This document shows positions 24,594-33,067 of a stretch of 64,000 nucleotides of DNA, in pieces (within the stretch, counting starts at the first letter, position 1; every line of letters starts with the position of its first letter). Below the pieces are notes generated by a model. The model did not search any database, was not told the DNA's origin, and was given only the letters and a program-made list of their open reading frames with translations. The translations under genes and the position numbers were made by a program. This DNA comes from Negativibacillus massiliensis (lineage in GTDB: Bacteria > Bacillota > Clostridia > Oscillospirales > Ruminococcaceae): positions 434,001 through 498,000 of the forward strand of contig NZ_FTRU01000008.1 of the NCBI RefSeq assembly GCF_900148495.1, given 5' to 3'.

Positions 24594-26042
24594 GTGCTCA
24601 ATATGGATACACAGCAAAAGAGCAGAACAAGCATAGTTGTTTCAAAGGAAGAAATGATGCATCAGTGGCAGTTTTTGTGTGAAAACAGGGAACTTTTGCT
24701 GCATCGTATGGGACATACTCCCCGTGCATTTGTAAAAACGTTTGGCTGTCAGGGAAACGTCGCTGACAGTGAAAAGATTATGGGCATGCTCATCAATATG
24801 GGCTGTGAGCAGGCAGAAGATGAGAAACAGGCAGATATCATCCTGTATAACACCTGTGCAATCCGGGAAAACGCGGAAATCAGACTGTTTAGCATGGTGG
24901 GTGAGCTAAAGCGCTTAAAGCAGGCAAACCCTTCTATTTTGATTGGGTTGTGCGGCTGCATGATGCAGCAGGATGAAGTAGTGCGTCAGATCAGAAAGAG
25001 CTATCCTTTTGTAGAACTGATTTTCGGAACTCATGTTCTGCACACCATGCCGGAACTTCTTAACCGAATTCTGCGGGGAGAACGCAGGGTTGTTAACTGC
25101 TATGAGGGAGAAGGAAGAGAAAATCGTATTGCCGAACACCTCCCAATTCAGCGTGGACAGGGCGTTCAGGCTTCCCTTCAGATCATGTATGGCTGTGACA
25201 ACTTCTGTTCCTACTGCATCGTTCCTTATGTCCGCGGCAGAGAGGTAAGCCGTGAGCCGGAAGAGATTATCCGAGAGGCAAAAGAAATCATTGCCATGGG
25301 CTACAAGGAGATTCTCCTTCTAGGTCAGAATGTAAACTCCTACGGTAAAGGTCTGGAGCACCCGATTAACTTTGCACAGCTGCTGCACCAGATCGAACAG
25401 CTTGAGGGAGATTTCCGCATCCGTTTTATGACCTCTCACCCGAAAGACTGTACCAGAGAATTGATCGATCTGATTGCACAAAGCAAAAAGATCTGCCACA
25501 ACATTCATCTTCCGGTACAGAGTGGTTCAGACCGCGTGCTGGGACAGATGAACCGCCGCTATACCAGAGAGCACTATCTTTCCCTGATTCGTTACGCAAA
25601 AGAAAAGATGCCGGATGTTACCTTTACCACCGACATCATTGTTGGTTTCCCGGGAGAGACCTATGAGGACTTTTTGCAGACGCTGTCCCTTTGTCAGGAA
25701 GTTCGTTATCAGTGCATGTTCACCTTTATTTTCTCGCCAAGACCGGGAACCAGAGCGGCACAGATGCCGGACCCGGTTCCATACAAGGAAAAGACCAAAT
25801 GGTTAAACGAGCTGATTGCTGCGCAGCATAAGATCAGCGAGGAAGATAACCGCGCAATGGAAGGCAAAGTCCTTTCAGTGCTGACAGAACATCCGGCACA
25901 GGATAGGGAAGGCTGGATGGTTGGTCGGTGCGAGAACGGAATGATCATCAAATTCCCTGCAAAAGATGTTCGGGCAGGCAGCTTTGTCAAGGTAAAAGTT
26001 ACCCGCGGTCTGCGCTCGGAATATGAGGGAGAACTTGCATAA
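24594..26042 (+). CDS. miaB: tRNA-2-methylthio-N6-dimethylallyladenosine synthase (MiaB)
   Basis: Radical-SAM methylthiotransferase converting i6A37 to ms2i6A37 in tRNAs reading UNN codons. The N-terminal UPF0004 domain starts FVKTFGCQGNVADSEKIMGM with its cluster cysteines (also NTCAIRENAE and GLCGCMMQ). The radical-SAM motif is CDNFCSYC. A TRAM domain closes the protein. The promoter -10 box overlaps the first in-frame ATG, so the start must lie after 24564; GTG 24594 stands 7 bases after GGGGG, and ATG 24603 is the alternative. The protein is then about 482 or 479 aa. Its partner enzyme MiaA is encoded further along (31740-32699). A ylbF-like gene follows. Confidence 0.92.
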   Translation: MLNMDTQQKSRTSIVVSKEEMMHQWQFLCENRELLLHRMGHTPRAFVKTFGCQGNVADSEKIMGMLINMGCEQAEDEKQADIILYNTCAIRENAEIRLFSMVGELKRLKQANPSILIGLCGCMMQQDEVVRQIRKSYPFVELIFGTHVLHTMPELLNRILRGERRVVNCYEGEGRENRIAEHLPIQRGQGVQASLQIMYGCDNFCSYCIVPYVRGREVSREPEEIIREAKEIIAMGYKEILLLGQNVNSYGKGLEHPINFAQLLHQIEQLEGDFRIRFMTSHPKDCTRELIDLIAQSKKICHNIHLPVQSGSDRVLGQMNRRYTREHYLSLIRYAKEKMPDVTFTTDIIVGFPGETYEDFLQTLSLCQEVRYQCMFTFIFSPRPGTRAAQMPDPVPYKEKTKWLNELIAAQHKISEEDNRAMEGKVLSVLTEHPAQDREGWMVGRCENGMIIKFPAKDVRAGSFVKVKVTRGLRSEYEGELA

Positions 26043-26106
26043 ATTTTCAGAATGCAAATGCGGAACCCCGCGTTTACAATATAAATAATATTTTGGAGGA
26101 AAAAAC

Positions 26107-26511
26107 ATGGATATCATTGCAATGGCAAGAGAACTTGGAAAAGCAATTCAGCAGGACGAGAGATATAAAAGAATCGACGCTGCAAAAAAAGCAAACGATG
26201 AAGATCAGGCTCTGCAGGATCTGATCGTAAAATTCAACATGAAACGTTCTGAGCTGACCACCGAGATGGCACAGGAGAACAAAGACACCGATAAGCTCAA
26301 CACTCTGGACAAAGAACTCAAAGAAGTATATGCCGAAGTTATGGCAAACGAGAACATGGCAGAGTTTAACGCTGCAAAACATGAAGTAGACGATATGATG
26401 AACTTTATCAGCACCATCCTCTATGGTTCTGTTAACGGTGAAGACCCAGACACCATCGAGATGCAGGTAGGCTGCGGCGGCAACTGCGCAAGCTGTGGAG
26501 GCTGTCACTAA
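26107..26511 (+). CDS. YlbF/YmcA (Ric) family protein with cysteine-rich tail
   Basis: All-helical protein of 134 aa. Residues 1-110 resemble the YlbF/YmcA (DUF964) family, starting MDIIAMARELGKAIQQDERY. In Bacillus such proteins (RicF, RicA) join YaaT to form a complex that steers RNase Y-dependent mRNA maturation and carries Fe-S clusters. The C-terminus here is CGGNCASCGGCH, four cysteines that could bind a metal or cluster. A TTGGAGGA box lies 8 bases before the ATG. It follows miaB by 64 bases, and the leading part of that gap holds no terminator, so the two are probably co-transcribed. Role in RNA processing is inferred from the family. Confidence 0.82.
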   Translation: MDIIAMARELGKAIQQDERYKRIDAAKKANDEDQALQDLIVKFNMKRSELTTEMAQENKDTDKLNTLDKELKEVYAEVMANENMAEFNAAKHEVDDMMNFISTILYGSVNGEDPDTIEMQVGCGGNCASCGGCH

Positions 26512-26525
26512 TAATTGATTATTTT

Positions 26526-26627
26526 GTCAGCCAGCAGACCGGAAAACGGGTGCTGGCTGACCTTCTATCCAACTTGAAACAGGCTGCTGTGCAGAGGGAA
26601 ACCCGTTTCCCTGTGCAGAACAGCCTG
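26526..26627. repeat. Two adjacent long inverted repeats between ylbF-like gene and mutS
   Basis: Repeat A: GTCAGCCAGCA (26526-26536) pairs perfectly with TGCTGGCTGAC (26551-26561), with an inner CCG/CGG. Repeat B: 22-base arms, 26580-26601 and 26606-26627, pair with three mismatches; the arms begin CAGGCTG and end CAGCCTG. Neither is followed by a T-run. They could be RNA-processing or transcript-end structures, or a small palindromic element. They fill the gap of about 150 bases before mutS. Confidence 0.75.
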
Positions 26628-26665
26628 AAACACAAAAATGGTACCGTGTGGAAAGGAAAGGGACA

Positions 26666-29296
26666 ATGGAAAGAAAGATTTCGAGCAAACCGGTTGACAC
26701 CACAAAACTTTCACCGATGATGCGCCAATATTGGAGTGTCAAGGAAAAATATCTGGATCAGCTTTTATTTTTCCGCCTCGGCGACTTTTATGAGTTGTTT
26801 TTTGATGATGCGCTGATTGCTTCCCGTGAACTGGAACTGACCCTGACCGGCAAAGAGTGCGGCTTGGAAGAACGTGCACCGATGTGCGGAATTCCATATC
26901 ACAGCAGCGAGAGCTATATTGCAAAGCTGGTAAAAAAAGGCTATAAAGTGGCAATCTGTGAACAGGTGGAGGACCCTGCGACTGCAAAGGGTCTGGTCAA
27001 ACGAGAGATCATCCGTGTGGTTACTCCAGGAACGGTACTGGAAACCAATATGCTGGATGCAGGAGCAAACAACTACCTCTGTTTTGTCTATCGGGAGCCG
27101 GGCAAAGATCATTTTGCCGTTGTCTTTTCGGATGTATCGACCGGAGAGGTCTATGCGTCACAGATTGAGTCCGACTGGAAAAAGAGAGTGCTCAATGAGC
27201 TGGGACGATTTTCTCCGGCAGAGGTTCTCTTAAACGAATCAGCTGGGGAATGTGCGCTGATTCAAAATTTCTTAAATGATCGCTTACATATCAGACCGGA
27301 AATTCTTCCGGATAGCTTTTTTACCTGGGATGTCTGCTATCGAACCGTTGCGGCACAATTTCCGGATTGCGATATCCGTCAGATGAGCCGGGAAGGACAA
27401 AACGTTATCATTTATGCGCTGGGTGCGATGATCGAATATCTTACCCAGACACAGAAACATGGTCTGGAAAGCTTGCAGCATCTGGAGCTGTACAGCGATG
27501 ACCAATATATGACCTTAGATTTGACTGCAAGACGAAATCTGGAATTGACCAGAACGCTGCGCAGCGGGGAGAAAAAAGGAACCCTTTTGTGGGTGCTGGA
27601 TAAAACCAAAACACCGATGGGCAAGCGTCTGATTCATTCGGTGATTGAAAAACCACTGCTTAACCCGACAGCCATCAACAAACGCCTGAATGCGGTTGGA
27701 GAACTTTTGAGCGATAGCATCCGTCTGGATCAAATCCGCGGTATCTTGCAGGATATCTTTGATCTGGAGCGCTTGATTACTCGCATCGTATACGGGTCTG
27801 CAAGCCCGAGAGAAATGCGCTCCCTGCAATTTACCGTTCAGAACCTTCCGCAGCTTAAAGAGGCGGTCGGAGAGGTCAAATCAGTTTATTTAAGACAACT
27901 GATTGCCAATATGGACCCGCTGGAAGATATCTGTGGTTTAATCTCCTGTGCAATCGACGATGACCCGCCGGCACTGTTAAAGGACGGTGGTGTAATCCGT
28001 AAGGGATACAGCAAGGAGCTGGATTCGCTGCGGGAGATTGTACACAACACCAAGGGAGTTTTGGCATCGGTTGAAGCAAAGGAACGGGAAAAGACCGGCA
28101 TCAAGAACCTGAAGATTGGATTTAACAATGTGTTCGGTTATTACATCGAGGTTACCAAGTCGTTTTTGTCCCAGGTTCCGGCAGAGTATATCCGAAAACA
28201 GACACTGACAGGAAGCGAGCGGTATATCACCCAGGAATTAAAGGAGCTGGAACAGACCATACTGGGAGCAAGGGATAAAATTCTTGTGTTGGAGGCGCAG
28301 CTGTTTGACGAGGTGCGTTCTCAGGTGGCAGAGCAGAGCTTCCGGGTACAGTCGACAGCTAACGCGATTGCATGGCTGGACCTGTACGCAAGCTTTGCAC
28401 AGGTTGCCTTTGAAAATAATTACTGCCGTCCGGACGTTGACCTGTCCGGTAGAATCCATATTCAGGATGGACGCCATCCGGTCGTAGAGCAGATGTTAAA
28501 GGATACCCTGTTTGTAGCAAACGACCTGCTGCTGGACAAGGCAGAAAATCAGATCGCGGTCATCACAGGCCCGAATATGGCAGGTAAATCGACCTATATG
28601 CGTCAGGCAGCTCTGATTGTACTGATGGCGCAGATTGGTTCCTATGTGCCGGCAAGGGCAGCACAGATCGGGGTAGTGGATGGAATCTATACCAGAGTAG
28701 GAGCTTCGGACGACCTTGCATCTGGACAATCGACCTTCATGGTTGAGATGAGTGAGGTGGCACAGATTTTAAAGAGCGCTACCGAAAACAGTCTTTTGAT
28801 TCTGGACGAAATTGGAAGAGGAACTTCCACCTTTGATGGAATGAGCATCGCAAGGGCGGTCATCGAGCATATTGCAAACCGCAAAAAACTGGGTGCCAAA
28901 ACACTGTTCGCAACCCACTATCACGAATTGACCGAGTTGGAACAGTCCTTTTTCAACATCAAAAACTACAATATCGCTGTCAAGAAAAACGGTGATGAGA
29001 TTTATTTCCTGCGGCGGATTGTCCGCGGGGGAACTGATGACAGCTACGGCATCGATGTTTCCCGACTGGCAGGAATTCCGGAGGAGATTATCCAGCGTGC
29101 CCAGCAGATCTTAAAACAGCTGGAATCGGGGAATATGCCTTCGGTCAAAGCGAAAAAACAAAAACAGCCCGAACCGATGGTTCTGGTACAGCAGGACGAC
29201 TCCGAGCTTGTGCGCAGGCTTAAGGAAATCGACATCGAAAAGATCACGCCGGTACAGGCACTGGTCTTGCTGTCGGAACTTAAGGCAAGGATCTAG
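26666..29296 (+). CDS. mutS: DNA mismatch repair protein MutS
   Basis: Mismatch-recognition ATPase, 876 aa. The N-terminal mismatch-binding domain has the Phe-x-Glu motif inside FRLGDFYELFFDDA (about residues 35-48). Connector, core and clamp domains follow, then the ATPase with Walker A GPNMAGKST, the segment ASDDLASGQSTFMVEM, Walker B ILDEIGRGTST and FATHYHEL. A C-terminal helix-turn-helix dimer region ends at ALVLLSELKARI. I start at ATG 26666 after the GGAAAGG box; a GTG 18 bases upstream is in frame but lies before that box. It recognises mismatches and recruits MutL, encoded two genes downstream. Confidence 0.96.
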   Translation: MERKISSKPVDTTKLSPMMRQYWSVKEKYLDQLLFFRLGDFYELFFDDALIASRELELTLTGKECGLEERAPMCGIPYHSSESYIAKLVKKGYKVAICEQVEDPATAKGLVKREIIRVVTPGTVLETNMLDAGANNYLCFVYREPGKDHFAVVFSDVSTGEVYASQIESDWKKRVLNELGRFSPAEVLLNESAGECALIQNFLNDRLHIRPEILPDSFFTWDVCYRTVAAQFPDCDIRQMSREGQNVIIYALGAMIEYLTQTQKHGLESLQHLELYSDDQYMTLDLTARRNLELTRTLRSGEKKGTLLWVLDKTKTPMGKRLIHSVIEKPLLNPTAINKRLNAVGELLSDSIRLDQIRGILQDIFDLERLITRIVYGSASPREMRSLQFTVQNLPQLKEAVGEVKSVYLRQLIANMDPLEDICGLISCAIDDDPPALLKDGGVIRKGYSKELDSLREIVHNTKGVLASVEAKEREKTGIKNLKIGFNNVFGYYIEVTKSFLSQVPAEYIRKQTLTGSERYITQELKELEQTILGARDKILVLEAQLFDEVRSQVAEQSFRVQSTANAIAWLDLYASFAQVAFENNYCRPDVDLSGRIHIQDGRHPVVEQMLKDTLFVANDLLLDKAENQIAVITGPNMAGKSTYMRQAALIVLMAQIGSYVPARAAQIGVVDGIYTRVGASDDLASGQSTFMVEMSEVAQILKSATENSLLILDEIGRGTSTFDGMSIARAVIEHIANRKKLGAKTLFATHYHELTELEQSFFNIKNYNIAVKKNGDEIYFLRRIVRGGTDDSYGIDVSRLAGIPEEIIQRAQQILKQLESGNMPSVKAKKQKQPEPMVLVQQDDSELVRRLKEIDIEKITPVQALVLLSELKARI

Positions 29297-29319
29297 CCTA
29301 AGGAAAAGGGGTTTTGCGT

Positions 29320-29544
29320 ATGGTATTTTTTGCAGACAGAATGTATGAGCTGCGCAACGAAAAGGGTTATACCAGAGAAGAACTGGCGTCCCAGCTGGGA
29401 TGTTTGCCCAAAATGATTCAGGACTATGAGGAAGGAAAACTGTATCCCCATGCTATCACCATGGTGGATATTGCAGATTTCTTTAATGTTTCTTTGGATT
29501 ATCTGATGGGCCGCACCGAGTGCAGGGAAATAAACAAAGGCTAA
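29320..29544 (+). CDS. Small XRE-type helix-turn-helix protein
   Basis: Protein of about 74 aa consisting almost entirely of a Cro/CI-type helix-turn-helix: RMYELRNEKGYTREELASQL, then KMIQDYEEGKLYPHAITMVDIADFFNVSLDYLMGR, where the second helix pair and the final FNVSLDYLMGRT are typical. AAGGAAAAGGGG lies about 9 bases before ATG 29320; a TTG two codons earlier is also possible. It sits between mutS and mutL with 23 and 34 base gaps and no terminator, so it is probably co-transcribed with the repair genes. It would bind DNA as a dimer; its targets are unknown. Confidence 0.82.
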   Translation: MVFFADRMYELRNEKGYTREELASQLGCLPKMIQDYEEGKLYPHAITMVDIADFFNVSLDYLMGRTECREINKG

Positions 29545-29578
29545 TATCAAATTTACAGTTGGAAAGGAGCTGACAAAG

Positions 29579-31711
29579 ATGGGCGTAATCAAGCTTTTGG
29601 ATAAGGAAGTTTCGCAGCTGATTGCAGCCGGTGAGGTAGTCGAACGGCCGTCATCGGTGGTGAAGGAGCTGGTAGAAAACTCGATTGATGCAGGAGCTTC
29701 CAAAATTACAGTGGAGATCCGGCATGGCGGCGTTACGCTGATCCGTGTCAGCGACAATGGCAGCGGGATTGAGCCGGATGATGTGCCGATGATGTTTCTG
29801 CGCCACGCGACCAGCAAGGTGCGCACGCAGGAGGATTTGAGCCGAATCGCAACGCTGGGCTTTCGTGGGGAAGCAATGGCTTCCATCCATGCTGTATCTC
29901 GCGTGGAGGTGCTGACCAGAAAGCAGGGAACCGATGAGGGAACCTGCTATCGCGGCGAGGGAGGCCAGCCGGGAGAGATGACACCGGCTGGATGTCCGGC
30001 AGGCACCACCATCAAGGTCATGGATTTGTTTTATAACACCCCTGCCCGCATGAAATTCTTAAAGAAGGATGTGCAGGAAGGAAACTCTGTAGCGGCGGTT
30101 GTCGAAAGGATTGCCCTTTCCCATCCGGAAATCTCATTTCAGCTGATTCGTGAAGGTCAGACCCGCCTGCATACACCGGGAGACGGAAGACTGCTTTCCG
30201 CCATCCATGCTGTCTTTGGAAAGGATTTTACCAAAGATCTGGTGGAGGTAGATTATACGCAGGACTCGATTCATGTAACCGGTTATATCACCCTTCCGTC
30301 CGCCAGCCGCTCCAACAGAACGATGCAGACTTTTTTTGTCAATGGACGTTATGTCAAAAGCATGACGGCAAGGGCGGCTTTGGAAGAGGCATACAAACAC
30401 TCTATCATGGTAGGAAAATTTCCGGCATGTGTCTTAAATCTATCCATCCCTTACACAGAAACCGATATCAATGTTCATCCGGCAAAGATTGAGGTCCGCT
30501 TTACAAACGAACGTCCAGTCTTTGATGCCGTATACTACGGGGTAAAGAATACTCTTGCAAAAGATGACAGAACGCCGCTTGCAAAACCGGCGTTTGCTGC
30601 TAAAAAACAGATGACCGTCTTTGACTTGCAGCGCCAGCCGCAGGTAGAACAGACTGGACTGGAGCAGGCAGTGTGGAAGGCGCAGAAAGAGAATGTTCCA
30701 ACACGGATGAGCGCGCAGGAATATCGCCGCATGACACAGCAGCCTGAGCCAAAACAGAAGATGCCTGCTGCACCAAAAGCAGAAAAGCAGATCAAGGATG
30801 TGCCGCTCACCTTTCAGGATCATGATCCGCAGACAGTTCGGTGGGAAAAGGAAAATCCGCTCTATCTGGTGGAAGAACCACATTTTCCGAAAGAACAAGT
30901 TTTGGCTAAAAAAGACACGTTATCACATAAAATGTTTGAATTTAAATCAAACGAAAATGTGAAAAACTGTGAAACAAAGCTGCGCGATTCGACGCAAAAA
31001 GAAGAAAAAAACGTAGTTTCTCCTAAACCGGAACAAACTTTCCAGAATATAAAAAAACAAACAGAAAAACAGGAATCCTGTCAGGAAATAAAAGCTGATC
31101 CCAAACCGGAGTCGGTCAGAGCAGAGCCTCAATCAGAGCAAAGCAAACTTCGTCTGGTTGGTGAGGTGCTTGGAACCTATCTTGTGCTGGAAGATGGAGA
31201 ACAGATGATTCTGGTCGATAAGCATGCAGCACATGAAAGACTGATTTTTAACCGACTCAAAGAACAAAAGTTTGTGGAGGATCGCCAGATTCTGCTCGAA
31301 CCGGTGATGGTTCATTTAAGCCGGGAAGATTATCAGGCTGCAGCGCAGAACATCGAACTGTTTTCTCAGGCGGGATTTTTAGTAGAAGATTTTGGCGACG
31401 GAGACCTGATGGTTCGTGAGGTGCCGGTCATGATGCTGGGAAGCCAGCTTCAGGAAATCATCGAACAGACCGCTCACAATCTTGCCAAAAACAAAAAAGA
31501 TCTGACACCTCAGGCGTTGGATGAGCTGCTTCATTCGGTTGCCTGCAAGAGTGCCATTCGGGCAAACGATAAAAACACCGTGCCGGAATTGTGGGAGATC
31601 GTAAAGATGCTTCAAACGGATGAAGATGCACGCTACTGTCCGCATGGACGTCCGGTGGCAAAAGCAATCTCCAAGCGGGAAATTGAGCGAATGTTTGGAC
31701 GTTTGGGATAA
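29579..31711 (+). CDS. mutL: DNA mismatch repair protein MutL
   Basis: GHKL ATPase of mismatch repair, 710 aa. The N-terminal domain has ELVENSIDAGAS, VSDNGSGI and the lid region TLGFRGEAMASI. A long, Gln/Lys/Glu-rich disordered linker spans about residues 345-520. The C-terminal domain corresponds to MutL_C: DKHAAHERLIFN, ACKSAIRAND and CPHGRPV. These match the endonuclease metal-site motifs DQHA(X)2E(X)4E, ACxxAxKAN and CPHGRP, but the last Glu of the first motif is replaced by Asn, so nuclease activity may be reduced. GGAAAGGAGC lies 8 bases before the ATG. It follows mutS and a small regulator and precedes miaA. Confidence 0.94.
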   Translation: MGVIKLLDKEVSQLIAAGEVVERPSSVVKELVENSIDAGASKITVEIRHGGVTLIRVSDNGSGIEPDDVPMMFLRHATSKVRTQEDLSRIATLGFRGEAMASIHAVSRVEVLTRKQGTDEGTCYRGEGGQPGEMTPAGCPAGTTIKVMDLFYNTPARMKFLKKDVQEGNSVAAVVERIALSHPEISFQLIREGQTRLHTPGDGRLLSAIHAVFGKDFTKDLVEVDYTQDSIHVTGYITLPSASRSNRTMQTFFVNGRYVKSMTARAALEEAYKHSIMVGKFPACVLNLSIPYTETDINVHPAKIEVRFTNERPVFDAVYYGVKNTLAKDDRTPLAKPAFAAKKQMTVFDLQRQPQVEQTGLEQAVWKAQKENVPTRMSAQEYRRMTQQPEPKQKMPAAPKAEKQIKDVPLTFQDHDPQTVRWEKENPLYLVEEPHFPKEQVLAKKDTLSHKMFEFKSNENVKNCETKLRDSTQKEEKNVVSPKPEQTFQNIKKQTEKQESCQEIKADPKPESVRAEPQSEQSKLRLVGEVLGTYLVLEDGEQMILVDKHAAHERLIFNRLKEQKFVEDRQILLEPVMVHLSREDYQAAAQNIELFSQAGFLVEDFGDGDLMVREVPVMMLGSQLQEIIEQTAHNLAKNKKDLTPQALDELLHSVACKSAIRANDKNTVPELWEIVKMLQTDEDARYCPHGRPVAKAISKREIERMFGRLG

Positions 31712-31739
31712 AAGACAGAAAAGAGGAGCAAAAGGATTC

Positions 31740-32699
31740 ATGATGGAACAGAAAATACCGCTGGTCGTGGTTGCAGGTCCGACCGCTTCGGGAAAAACAG
31801 CGGCAGGTGTGAGGCTTGCTCAGCTGTTAGATGGCGAGGTTATTTCTGCAGACTCAATGCAGATTTACAAATACCTGACCGTAGGAACTGCAAAACCGAT
31901 TCCGGAAGAGATGGAAGGAATTCCGCATCATCTGATTGATTTCCTCGAACCTTCCGAGACCTTTTCCGTTGCAGATTATGTACAGCTTGCAAAACAGAAG
32001 ATAGAGGAAATAACAGGGTGTGGAAAGTTGCCGATTCTAGTCGGCGGTACCGGATTATATATCAGCTCCCTGATCGATAACATCGAGTTTTCTCAATCAG
32101 ACAGCGATACAAAGCTGAGGGAAGAATATCAGCAGTTTGCCAAAGAAAATGGCCCGCAGGCATTGTGGGACAGATTAAACCAGGTCGACCCGCAGGCGGC
32201 AGAAAAGATTCACCCAAACAATATCGGAAGGGTCGCAAGAGCGCTGGAAGTTTATCACACCACCGGTATTCCGATTTCAAAGCATCAGGAACTTTCCAGA
32301 ACAAAACCATCCCCCTATCAGCTGTGTATGATGGCACTGAGTTTTCATGACCGTCAAAAGCTGTATGACCGCATCAATCTGCGTGTGACAAAAATGGTGG
32401 AGGACGGTATCGAACAGGAAGCAAGGTGGCTTTTGGAAAACGGCTATGGAAAAACAAGCTTTCAGGCGATTGGATACAAGGAAATGGGGGCATATCTTGC
32501 AGGAGAAGAGACGCTCGAGCAGGCATGTGAACATATCCGCCAGGAGTCCAGACGCTATGCAAAGCGTCAGCTGACCTGGTTTCGACGGGATGAGCGCTAT
32601 CATTGGTTCTTTGCAGAGGATTATTCTGACAGGGAAGAGATGTACCAACAGATGGCGCAGCTGGCAGAGCAGATGTTAGGATTGACATCCGGAAAATAA
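31740..32699 (+). CDS. miaA: tRNA dimethylallyltransferase (MiaA)
   Basis: Transfers a dimethylallyl group from DMAPP to N6 of A37 in UNN-reading tRNAs, giving i6A, the substrate of MiaB encoded about 7 kb upstream. Protein of 319 aa, normal length. The P-loop GPTASGKT is near residues 11-18, followed by DSMQIYKYLTVGTAKP and VGGTGLYISSLID. The C-terminal region has the KRQLTWFRRD motif. I start at ATG 31740 because AAGAGGAG (31721-31728) lies 11 bases upstream; the next codon is also ATG and equally possible. An in-frame extension further upstream overlaps the end of mutL and is rejected. mutL-miaA-hfq order is seen in many bacteria. Confidence 0.94.
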   Translation: MMEQKIPLVVVAGPTASGKTAAGVRLAQLLDGEVISADSMQIYKYLTVGTAKPIPEEMEGIPHHLIDFLEPSETFSVADYVQLAKQKIEEITGCGKLPILVGGTGLYISSLIDNIEFSQSDSDTKLREEYQQFAKENGPQALWDRLNQVDPQAAEKIHPNNIGRVARALEVYHTTGIPISKHQELSRTKPSPYQLCMMALSFHDRQKLYDRINLRVTKMVEDGIEQEARWLLENGYGKTSFQAIGYKEMGAYLAGEETLEQACEHIRQESRRYAKRQLTWFRRDERYHWFFAEDYSDREEMYQQMAQLAEQMLGLTSGK

Positions 32700-32779
32700 G
32701 TGGTATTTTTGGCGCAGTATGCCACAACACGACAAAATATAAACAGGAAACGGACTATAATGACAAGGGAGGTCAAATT

Positions 32780-33040
32780 ATGCTTAATTTACAGGATATC
32801 TTTTTAAACCAGATTCGCAAAGACAAAACGATGGTAACCGTTTACCTCATTAATGGATTCCAGCTTCGCGGAACGGTTAAGGGGTTTGACAGCTTTACCA
32901 TCATTATTGAAAATGAGGGACGGCAAAACCTTGTCTACAAGAATGCTGTTTCTACCATCACACCGGTCAGACCGGTCAAACTGATGGACGGACCGGAAGT
33001 GCAGGAAGCACAGGACGATAAGGAAGAAACCCAGGAATAG
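32780..33040 (+). CDS. hfq: RNA chaperone Hfq
   Basis: Sm-like RNA chaperone of 86 aa that assembles as a hexameric ring and helps small RNAs pair with mRNAs. Sm1 covers about residues 8-45 (DIFLNQIRKDKTMVTVYLIN, then FDSFTIIIENEG) and Sm2 the segment QNLVYKNAVSTITP, where YKNAVSTI replaces the classical YKHAISTI; the Lys of the proximal site is kept and His is replaced by Asn. The C-terminal tail is short and acidic. GGGAGG lies 8 bases before the ATG, and the gene follows miaA as in many genomes. It is a candidate partner for the structured leaders of the upstream lipoprotein array, which is inference. Confidence 0.95.
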   Translation: MLNLQDIFLNQIRKDKTMVTVYLINGFQLRGTVKGFDSFTIIIENEGRQNLVYKNAVSTITPVRPVKLMDGPEVQEAQDDKEETQE

Positions 33041-33067
33041 CACAACTGCGGACACGGGAGGACGCAA

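Noticed and set aside
31620-31739. A 40-residue N-terminal extension of MiaA
   Set aside because: It lies inside the end of mutL, has no RBS, and MiaA proteins start just before the P-loop.
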